A stretch of 64,000 bases of DNA, from positions 558,001 through 622,000 of the forward strand of contig NZ_SACT01000002.1 of the NCBI RefSeq assembly GCF_004016515.1. The letters run 5' to 3'. Origin of the DNA: Rubrivivax albus (GTDB lineage Bacteria; Pseudomonadota; Gammaproteobacteria; Burkholderiales; Burkholderiaceae_C). Position numbers and translations under genes: made by a program. This document shows, one piece after another, positions 57,931 through 64,000 of the stretch (its first letter is position 1; each line of letters opens with the position of its first letter). The notes below the pieces were generated by a model that saw only the letters and a list, made by a program, of their open reading frames with translations, did no database searches and had not been told where the DNA came from.

Positions 57931-59525
57931 CAGTTCAGCCGCACCAGACGCGGCGTGTCGTCCACCACCGCGCCGCCGCGCACGTGGGCCTCCAGCGCGT
58001 CGATGTCCATCATGCCGGTGCGCCGGTCGCGGCCGGCCTTGAAGCCGTCGAACAGGTCACCACCGCTGGCCAGGAAGCTGTTGACGGTGATGCGCAGCGG
58101 CTCGTCGGGCCCGACGGCGCGGCCGTGCAGGCGCAGGCTGCCGGGCAGGATGCGCTGGCCCGGCGGGCGCGCGGCGTCCCAGGTGTAGCCGAAGCCGCGC
58201 GAGACCTGCAGCACGCGCGGCATCGGCTGGCCCGCCCACTGGCGCTCCAGCAACGCCTGAAGCTCGGCGCCGGTGAGCGTCATCGTGACCAGGTTGTTGT
58301 AGAACGGCTGCGCGGCAAACAGGTCGCCGAAGGTCAGCATGCCATCGGCGCGAGGGCGCAGGGCGGTGCGCACGCCGCCCGGGTTCATCAGCGCGATCTG
58401 CGCGCCGCCGGCCTCGGGGGCGCTGGTGGCCGCCAGCTGCGCATCAGCGATCAGGCGGCCCGCCGGCATCTCGCCGGTCGGCGCCACCTCGTTGGACAAG
58501 GCCAACGCCAACCGGCCCACCGGGCGCTCCGCAAGCGGCCGCACCTGCTCGGCATAGGCGGCCACCGCGGCGGCGATGCGTGGGTCGGCGGCGAAGCGCT
58601 CGGTGGCGACCACCACGTTGTCGGCCTTCGCGTCGGTGACGTCGCGCGTGCGCGGGTCCAGCGTCAGCGTGATGGTCGACAGCACGGTGCCGTAGCGGTC
58701 GGCGCTGGTGACCAGGCGGCCATCGATGCGACAGTTGTAGGCGCGGTGCGTGTGGCCGCTGATGACCACGTCGACGGCCCGGTCGAGCTTGGGCACGATC
58801 TGCGTGATCGGGCCCGACAGCGCCGGGCAGTCGTTGGGGCCCCTGGCCGGGAAGCCGCCTTCGTGGATCAGCAGCACGATGGCCTCGATGCCGCGGGCGC
58901 GCAGCCCGGGCACCAGCGCGTTGACGGTCTGCGCCTCGTCGCGGAACTCCACGCCGGCCACGCCGTCGGCGGCCACGATGCTGGGCGTGGCGGCCAGCGT
59001 CAGGCCGATGAAGGCGACGTCGATGCCGTCGAAGCGGCGCACGATGTACGGGGGCAGGATCGTGCGGCCGGTGCGCTTGTCCACCGTGCTGGCGGCCAGC
59101 CACTGGAAGCCAGCCTCGCGCTGCAGGTCCAGCAGCGCCTGCGCGCCGCGGTCGAACTCGTGGTTGCCCACCGCGCTGGCCACCAGGCCGATGCGCGAAA
59201 GCAGGTCGACGGTGGGCCGGTCCTGCGCCAGCGCGGAGATCAGCGGGCTGGCGCCGATCAGGTCGCCGGCGGCGACGAAGATGCTGTGCGGCGACGCGGC
59301 CATCGCCTGCTGCACCGCGGTGGCCAGGTGGGCGATGCCGCCGGCCGGCGTGGCCAGGGTCTTGCCCGGATCGGCCGGGTCGGGCTGCCGGAAGCCGCCG
59401 CGCGGCGGCTCCAGGTGGCCATGGAAATCGTTGATGGCCAGGACCTGGACCGTGACCGGGCCGGTCGGCGTGGCGGCACAGGCCGCGAGCAGCAGGGCGG
59501 CAACCGCAGAGACCAGCAGGCGCAT
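57930..59525 (-). CDS. 5'-nucleotidase / UDP-sugar hydrolase lipoprotein (UshA-like)
   Basis: 531 residues. Lipoprotein signal with lipobox LLAAC (Cys16). Calcineurin-type metallophosphoesterase domain: AINDFHGHLEPP, AGDLIGASPLI, GNHEFDRG, IHEGGFP, and ISGHTHRAYNC; then the 5_nucleotid_C domain (GRLIADAQLAATS, NPGGVRTALR, FLASGGDLFDGF). It would hydrolyse nucleotides in the periplasm to nucleosides for the neighbouring importer. Compared with secreted UshA (550 residues), it is membrane-anchored. The start is 23 bases after deoC; its stop overlaps deoA. Confidence 0.92.
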   Translation of the reverse strand: MRLLVSAVAALLLAACAATPTGPVTVQVLAINDFHGHLEPPRGGFRQPDPADPGKTLATPAGGIAHLATAVQQAMAASPHSIFVAAGDLIGASPLISALAQDRPTVDLLSRIGLVASAVGNHEFDRGAQALLDLQREAGFQWLAASTVDKRTGRTILPPYIVRRFDGIDVAFIGLTLAATPSIVAADGVAGVEFRDEAQTVNALVPGLRARGIEAIVLLIHEGGFPARGPNDCPALSGPITQIVPKLDRAVDVVISGHTHRAYNCRIDGRLVTSADRYGTVLSTITLTLDPRTRDVTDAKADNVVVATERFAADPRIAAAVAAYAEQVRPLAERPVGRLALALSNEVAPTGEMPAGRLIADAQLAATSAPEAGGAQIALMNPGGVRTALRPRADGMLTFGDLFAAQPFYNNLVTMTLTGAELQALLERQWAGQPMPRVLQVSRGFGYTWDAARPPGQRILPGSLRLHGRAVGPDEPLRITVNSFLASGGDLFDGFKAGRDRRTGMMDIDALEAHVRGGAVVDDTPRLVRLN

Positions 59526-59548
59526 CGGCCCCACCTTCCCCACCTGCT

Positions 59549-60331
59549 TCAATAGGCCGAGGACGGGGCCGCGGGCGCCGACCCGCCCAGCACGGCCTCG
59601 ATGTCGTTGAGCAGCCCGCTGGCGCCCAGGCGGAAGCGCTGAGGTGCCAGGGCATCGGCACCGAGGATCTCGCGCACCAGGCCGGCGTACAGCGCCGCGT
59701 CGGCCACCGTGCGCACGCCACCGGAGGCCTTGAAGCCGGCGCGGCAACCTGGCGTGTCCGCGATGGTCTCCAGCAGCGCCCGTGCCGCCTCGGGAGTCGC
59801 GCCCACGGGCACCTTGCCGGTGCTGGTCTTGAGGAAGTCGGCGCCCTCGGCCAGCGCCAGCGCGGCCGCGCGGCGGATGCGGGCGTCGTCGGCCAGTTCG
59901 CCGGTCTCCAGGATGACCTTCAGCACGCGACCGTCGCAGGCCCGGCGCACGGCACGCAGCACGGCCGCCGCCGCTGCCTCGTCGCCGGCGGCGAAGGCGC
60001 GCCAGGGCAGCACCACGTCCACCTCCTGCGCACCCGCGTCGACGATGGCCGCCGTGTCACGCACGGCGGCGTCGACGTCGGTGCCGCCATGCGGGAAGTT
60101 GGCCACCGCGGCGACGGCCACGCCCGGTGGCGCCGCGCGGCGCGCGAAGGCGGCCAGGCGCGGCCACACGCACAGCGCCGCGGGCGGGCCGAAGGGCCCG
60201 CGGGCGCGCGCGGCCAGCGCGTCCACGTCTGCCTCGCCGCCTGCCGTGTCGTGGCCGTCGTTCAGCGTCGTCAGGTCCAGGCAGGCCAGCGCCAGCCGGG
60301 CGGCCTCGGGGGGCGTCATCGGGGTGCTCAC
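59549..60331 (-). CDS. deoC: Deoxyribose-phosphate aldolase DeoC
   Basis: 260 residues. Splits 2-deoxyribose-5-phosphate to acetaldehyde and glyceraldehyde-3-phosphate. The Schiff-base Lys is in ADFLKTSTGKVPVGATPE, and the second Lys in GFKASGGVRTV; DVVLPWRAFAAGDE and NFPHGGTD are typical. Start: GTG at 60331 overlaps the upstream stop (GTGA) with GGAGG just before; an in-frame ATG at 60319 is possible. No gene for phosphopentomutase (deoB) is present in the operon within the window, although it is needed to link DeoA/PNP products to this step. Confidence 0.93.
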   Translation of the reverse strand: MSTPMTPPEAARLALACLDLTTLNDGHDTAGGEADVDALAARARGPFGPPAALCVWPRLAAFARRAAPPGVAVAAVANFPHGGTDVDAAVRDTAAIVDAGAQEVDVVLPWRAFAAGDEAAAAAVLRAVRRACDGRVLKVILETGELADDARIRRAAALALAEGADFLKTSTGKVPVGATPEAARALLETIADTPGCRAGFKASGGVRTVADAALYAGLVREILGADALAPQRFRLGASGLLNDIEAVLGGSAPAAPSSAY

Positions 60332-61158
60332 ACCGCCTCCAGCATCGGCAGCAGCGCGGCCATGAACCGCGCCGCATCGTCGGCCGCACGCGCTGCGCCG
60401 GCCAGCGTGTGGGCGTGGCTCAGCGCCTCGGGCGCCAGGCCGCAGCCCATGTTGGTGATCATCGACAGGGCCAGCACGCGCAGCCCGGCATGGCGCGCGA
60501 GGATGGTCTCCGGCACCGTGCTCATGCCCACCGCCTGCGCACCCAGGCGCTGCAGCATGCGGATCTCCGCCGGCGTCTCGAACTGCGGGCCCAGCACCCA
60601 GGCGTAGACGCCTTCGTGCAGCGGCACGCCGGCCTGCCGTGCAGCCTGCCGCGCCAGCGCGGCCAGCGCCGGGTCGTAGGCGGCGGCCATGTCGACGAAG
60701 CGGCGGTCGTCGCGCTCGCCCACCAGCGGGCTGGCCTGCACCAGGTTGAGGTGGTCGTTGAGCAGCATCAGGCGGCCAGCCGGCATGGCCGGGTCCAGGC
60801 TGCCGGCGGCGTTGGTCTGCAGCAGCGTGGTCACGCCGGCCACGGCCAGGGCCTGGATGGCACCCTTCATCGCGCGCGGGTCGCCGTCCTCGTAGGCGTG
60901 CTTGCGGCCCGACAGCAGCAGCACCTCGGCGCCATGCAGCGTGCCCACGCGCACCTGCCCGACGTGGCCACCCACGGCCAGCGCCGGGAAACCCGGCAGT
61001 TGGGCGTAGTCCAGCACCGCGCGCGGCTGCAAGCTTGCGGCCAGCGGCGCCCAGCCGGAGCCCAGCAGCAGCGCCAGCCGCGGCACGCGGCCGTCGCAGG
61101 CGGCGCGGATGCGCTCGGCGGCGATGGTGGCGTCGGTGCCGATGCTGCCGCCGCTCAC
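60328..61158 (-). CDS. Purine-nucleoside phosphorylase (trimeric type)
   Basis: 276 residues. Belongs to the PNP/MTAP class II (low-molecular-mass) family: LLGSGWAPLA (phosphate loop), SGRKHAYEDGDPRAM, TNAAGSLDPAMPAGRLMLLNDHLNL, and LGPQFETPAEIRML...VGMSTVPETILARH. It phosphorolyses inosine/guanosine. GTG start at 61158 overlaps the cdd stop (GTGA). Close to PunA/XapA; the hexameric DeoD type is a different family. The active-site HLYEGH of the family reads HAYEDGD here. Confidence 0.93.
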   Translation of the reverse strand: MSGGSIGTDATIAAERIRAACDGRVPRLALLLGSGWAPLAASLQPRAVLDYAQLPGFPALAVGGHVGQVRVGTLHGAEVLLLSGRKHAYEDGDPRAMKGAIQALAVAGVTTLLQTNAAGSLDPAMPAGRLMLLNDHLNLVQASPLVGERDDRRFVDMAAAYDPALAALARQAARQAGVPLHEGVYAWVLGPQFETPAEIRMLQRLGAQAVGMSTVPETILARHAGLRVLALSMITNMGCGLAPEALSHAHTLAGAARAADDAARFMAALLPMLEAV

Positions 61159-61559
61159 GCCAAGGCCTCCGGGCCGAAGGACAGCGGCAGCAGCGCGCCC
61201 ATCGTGGTGTCCAGCACCGCGCCGTCCGCGCTGCGGCAGTGCACCGGCACGGCATCACCCGCGAATTCGCGCAGCTTCTGCCGGCAGCCGCCGCAGGGCG
61301 TGGCCGGGCGGCCCTGGCCGGCCACCAGCGCCACGGCTCTGATCGCGCGCCCGCCGGCGGCCACCAGCGCACCCAGCGCCACCGCCTCGGCGCACAGGCC
61401 CTGCGGGTAGGCGGCGTTCTCGACGTTGCAGCCGACGTGGATGCGGCCGTGTTCGTCGGCCAGCGCGGCGCCCACGGCAAAGCCGCTGTAGGGCGCGTGC
61501 GCGTGCTGCCGCACCGCGGTGGCGGCGGCGGTCAGGCGGGTGCGCAGGTCGGCGTCCAT
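61155..61559 (-). CDS. cdd: Cytidine deaminase
   Basis: 134 residues, the small tetrameric form. Zinc site: Cys-Ala-Glu in GCNVENAAYPQGLCAEAVAL and PCGGCRQKL. It converts cytidine/deoxycytidine to uridine/deoxyuridine. Start overlaps the nitrilase stop by one base (TGATG), and its own stop overlaps the next gene, so it is fully coupled in the operon. Confidence 0.95.
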   Translation of the reverse strand: MDADLRTRLTAAATAVRQHAHAPYSGFAVGAALADEHGRIHVGCNVENAAYPQGLCAEAVALGALVAAGGRAIRAVALVAGQGRPATPCGGCRQKLREFAGDAVPVHCRSADGAVLDTTMGALLPLSFGPEALA

Positions 61560-62353
61560 CAGCCCTGCATTGTGCGGTGCACGGCGTCCAGCGGCACCCA
61601 GCGCACGGTGTCGTCACCAAGCACGACGAGCCCGACGCCTAAGCCCTGCACCGGCAGCTGCGCGACCAGCCGGCCGTCTGGCGCGACGATGGCGCTGGCG
61701 CCGGTCAGCGCGCTCTCCTCGGGCCGGTTGAGCGCGTTGGGCCAGTTGCTCTGCACGATCCAGGCCCCCATGTCGCGGGCCAGGCGCATCGCGTCCTGCA
61801 CGTGGGCCCAGGGCTCGACCGGAGGCTTGTCGGGATCGGGCCGCATCTGGCCCGGCCAGAACAGCAGGTCCGGTGCCTCGTCCTGCAGCTGCGCCAGCAC
61901 CGCCGCATGGTCCTCGATCTCGCGGCAGATCACGGCGCTGCAGCGCAGGCCGGCCAGCGTGGCCACGGGGCGCTCGGTGCCGGCCTGGAAGAAGGTGGCC
62001 TCGGGCGCGGTGAGGCCGTTCTTGTGCACCCGGGCCGGCACCGCGCCGTGTTCGTCGATCAGCACATGGCTGTTGAAGCGGCCGGCCGGCGTGAAGCTGG
62101 GCGCGCCCACGGCCACGGCCAGTTCGAGTTCGGCCGCCCAGTCGGCTATGCACTGCAGCGCCGGGTCCACCTTCTGCGGCACGCCCTCGGTGACGATGCC
62201 GCGGTGGAAGCCGGTGACGGCCAGTTCCGCGAAGGCGCACAGCGCCGCGCCTTCGTCGGCCGCGAAGCACATGGCGGCCTCGATCTCGCGCAGGTTCTCT
62301 GCCAGCGTCCAGTGCATCGGCAACTGGGCGATGACGATCAGGGGGCCCACCAT
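61559..62353 (-). CDS. Nitrilase-superfamily carbon-nitrogen hydrolase
   Basis: 264 residues. The Glu-Lys-Cys triad is visible: Glu in LCAFAELAVTG, Lys in RVHKNGLT, Cys in SAVICREIEDH. LPGQM-type loops and DAMRLARDMGAWIVQSNWPN complete the fold. Members hydrolyse amides, ureides or nitriles; in a nucleoside operon a role in pyrimidine breakdown (beta-ureidopropionate or a related amide) is thinkable but not shown. ATG at 62353 overlaps the permease stop (TGATG); GTG at 62356 is the alternative. Confidence 0.85.
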   Translation of the reverse strand: MVGPLIVIAQLPMHWTLAENLREIEAAMCFAADEGAALCAFAELAVTGFHRGIVTEGVPQKVDPALQCIADWAAELELAVAVGAPSFTPAGRFNSHVLIDEHGAVPARVHKNGLTAPEATFFQAGTERPVATLAGLRCSAVICREIEDHAAVLAQLQDEAPDLLFWPGQMRPDPDKPPVEPWAHVQDAMRLARDMGAWIVQSNWPNALNRPEESALTGASAIVAPDGRLVAQLPVQGLGVGLVVLGDDTVRWVPLDAVHRTMQG

Positions 62354-63321
62354 CACCGGGCCTTGACGTACGGCCGGCCCAGCGCCGCCGGTGCGCGCGA
62401 ACGGCCGATGAAGCCGGCCAGCAGCACCACCGTCAGCACGTACGGCAGCGCCTGGATGGCCTGCACCGGCACCTCGCCGCCGCCCAGCCAGGCCGGCAGC
62501 GCCGCCCCCTGCAGCTGGATGGCCGACGCGTCCAGGAAGCCGAACAGCAGGCAGGCGGCCAGTGCGCCCACCGGGTGCCACTTGCCGAAGATCATCGCCG
62601 CCAGCGCCATGTAGCCGCGGCCGGCGGTCATGTTGGGGCTGAAGCTGGCATTCAGCGCCATCACCAGGTAGAGCCCCGCCAGCGCCGCCAGCACGCCGTT
62701 GAGCGCCAGCGCCGCATAGCGCATGCCGGCGACGCTGACGCCGGCGGCGTCCACCATCGCCGGGTTCTCGCCGGTGGCGCGCAGGCGCAGGCCGAAGCGC
62801 GTGCGGTAGAGCAGCCACCACACCGCGGCCACCGCCGCGAAGCTGCCGTAGACCAGGGCATTGTGCGAGCCGAGCGCCAGCGCCAGCCCGCGCAGGCCGG
62901 CCGGCAGGGTGGCCGGGTCGACGGCCCACAGCGGCCGCAGGCGCAGCGCGTCGGGCAGCGGCGGCGTCTGCCCGCCGAGCTCGAACCAGGCCAGACCCAA
63001 CACCACCGTCAGGCCGCCGGCGGTCAGGGTCAGCGCCATGCCCATCACGACCTGGTCGCCGCGGTGGGTGACGCAGCCCCAGCCGTGCAGCATGGACATC
63101 GCCACACCCACCGCCAGCGCCGCGGCCAGGGCCACGGCGAAGCTGCCGCTGGCCGCCCCGGCGGCGCCGGCGGCAAAGGCCGCCATCAGCATCTTGCCTT
63201 CCAGGCCCAGGTCGATGACGCCGGCGCGTTCGCTGAGCACCCCGGCCAGCGCACACAGCACCAGCGGCGTGGCCATGCGCAGCGACGAGGCGATCAGCGC
63301 ACCGAGCTGCAGCTCATCCAT
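62353..63321 (-). CDS. Nucleoside ABC transporter permease (NupQ/YufQ-like)
   Basis: 322 residues, about 8-10 hydrophobic helices. VLSERAGVIDLGLEGKMLMAAF is the family's hallmark, with RGDQVVMGMALTLTAGGL, RATGENPAMVDAAGVSV and GRGYMALAAMIFGKWHP. This is the second permease of BMP-type nucleoside importers. It overlaps the end of the first permease by 8 bases and is followed at once by the nitrilase. It builds the inner-membrane channel with NupP. Confidence 0.92.
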   Translation of the reverse strand: MDELQLGALIASSLRMATPLVLCALAGVLSERAGVIDLGLEGKMLMAAFAAGAAGAASGSFAVALAAALAVGVAMSMLHGWGCVTHRGDQVVMGMALTLTAGGLTVVLGLAWFELGGQTPPLPDALRLRPLWAVDPATLPAGLRGLALALGSHNALVYGSFAAVAAVWWLLYRTRFGLRLRATGENPAMVDAAGVSVAGMRYAALALNGVLAALAGLYLVMALNASFSPNMTAGRGYMALAAMIFGKWHPVGALAACLLFGFLDASAIQLQGAALPAWLGGGEVPVQAIQALPYVLTVVLLAGFIGRSRAPAALGRPYVKAR

Positions 63322-64000
63322 GCGCCACCTCGCGGGGCCGTGCCATGCGCAGCAGCCGCAGCAGCCAGGGCGCGGCCAGGTGCGACAGCGCGCCGGCGAA
63401 GAGCACGATCAGCCCCTGCAGCATGAACACCATGTCGCGGGAAAAGCCCGGCACCTCGAAAGCGATCTCGGCGCCGCCCTGGTACAGCGCGCCGAACAGC
63501 AGCGCCGCCGCCCACACGCCCAGCGGGTGGTTGCGCCCGATCAGCGCCACGGCGATGCCGGCAAAGCCGGCGCCGGCCACGAAGTCCAGCAGCAGCCGGC
63601 CGTGCACGCCGGCGATCTCGTTGACACCCACCAGCCCGGCCAGCGCGCCCGACAGCGCCATGGCCGAGACGATGCCCCCGGCCGGCGCGATGCCGCCGTA
63701 CAGCGCGGCCGACGGCGAGAAGCCCACCGTGCGCAGCGCGTAGCCGGCGCCGGACTTCCACAGGTACAGCCACACGAGCACCGCCGCGGCCACCGCCAGC
63801 AGCAGGCTCAGGTTCAGCGGCGTGGCCGGCCAGTCCACGCCCAGCGCGCCCAGCAGCACGTGCACGCCGGGCATCAGCGCGCTGTCGGCGAAGGCCCGGC
63901 TCTCCACCGTCATGTTGCCCGGCTCCTTGAGCACGTTGACCATCAGCCAGGCCAGCAGCGCCGACGCGATGAAGTTGAACATGATGGTGGTGATCACGAC
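63314..64000 (-). CDS. Nucleoside ABC transporter permease, C-terminal part (NupP/YufP-like)
   Basis: At least 228 residues of a permease that continues beyond base 64000; family members have about 350-370 residues. ITTIMFNFIA, LRTVGFSPSAALYGGIA and GAGFAGIAVALIGRNHPLG are typical of the first permease of BMP-type importers. The ATPase and the lipoprotein binding component should lie just outside the window. The apparent ATG at 63997 is inside the protein, not its start. Confidence 0.9.
   Translation of the reverse strand, partial: VVITTIMFNFIASALLAWLMVNVLKEPGNMTVESRAFADSALMPGVHVLLGALGVDWPATPLNLSLLLAVAAAVLVWLYLWKSGAGYALRTVGFSPSAALYGGIAPAGGIVSAMALSGALAGLVGVNEIAGVHGRLLLDFVAGAGFAGIAVALIGRNHPLGVWAAALLFGALYQGGAEIAFEVPGFSRDMVFMLQGLIVLFAGALSHLAAPWLLRLLRMARPREVAHG

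Overview
The window is very GC-rich, gene-dense, protein-coding bacterial chromosome with no rRNA, tRNA, CRISPR array, insertion sequence or phage gene that I can see. It most likely comes from a phototrophic purple betaproteobacterium of the order Burkholderiales, close to Rubrivivax. Three observations point there: a bchE-bchJ pair for bacteriochlorophyll synthesis (50590-52867) with a PpsR/CrtJ-type palindrome upstream, four PEP-CTERM exosortase-substrate genes, and the overall gene families and codon use. The genus is inference.

Layout. 2-2179: three genes of a polar amino-acid ABC importer (aapQ end, aapM, aapP). 2201-7701: AmpG-like MFS transporter, VOC protein, old-yellow-enzyme reductase with an alpha/beta hydrolase, then nudJ-mnmA. 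7825-10840: pntAB transhydrogenase. 10904-15116: two PEP-CTERM genes downstream of a SARP-like ATPase/TPR regulator that is broken by a frameshift; tandem 11-bp repeats lie in front of the PEP-CTERM pair. 15228-20447: acyl-CoA ligase, rsmE, YidB-like protein, RlmL-like methyltransferase and a third PEP-CTERM gene. 20484-26470: lptA-lptB-rpoN, then argS-SPOR-dsbA. 26565-31845: Ser/Thr kinase with a cyclic-nucleotide-type domain, a LysR regulator divergent from an L-2-haloacid dehalogenase, and malate synthase G. 31885-40780: DUF2817 peptidase-like protein, two small stress-type proteins (eRF1-like, DksA-like), a geranylgeranyl-reductase-family flavoprotein with a glutamine amidotransferase, two tandem LytS-type kinases sharing one LytTR regulator, and an M14 carboxypeptidase. 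40781-41295: non-coding, with a 110-bp inverted repeat. 41296-45011: isoquinoline-1-oxidoreductase-like molybdoenzyme pair and a phosphotransferase. 45012-50517: purB-pyrF-hybrid PAS kinase. 50590-54664: bchEJ, a second HAD enzyme and a fourth PEP-CTERM gene with a strong sigma-54 promoter. 54988-64000: pit phosphate transporter and a tightly coupled nucleoside import and salvage operon (two permeases, nitrilase, cdd, purine nucleoside phosphorylase, deoC, 5'-nucleotidase lipoprotein, deoA).

How it fits together. The last operon would import nucleosides, deaminate cytidine, phosphorolyse purine and pyrimidine nucleosides and feed deoxyribose phosphate into glycolysis; the lipoprotein nucleotidase would supply nucleosides from nucleotides outside the inner membrane. 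rpoN lies in the same window as a PEP-CTERM gene with a near-consensus -24/-12 promoter, in line with RpoN-dependent control of exosortase-linked matrix genes. At least nine genes have a -10-like hexamer only 6-9 bases before the start codon and no ribosome binding site, which suggests that leaderless mRNAs are common in this genome. The most distinctive signals are regulatory rather than a new gene system: the PpsR-type site, the sigma-54 site, the 11-bp tandem operator next to a decayed regulator, and the large inverted repeat. I did not find a clearly novel multi-gene system.
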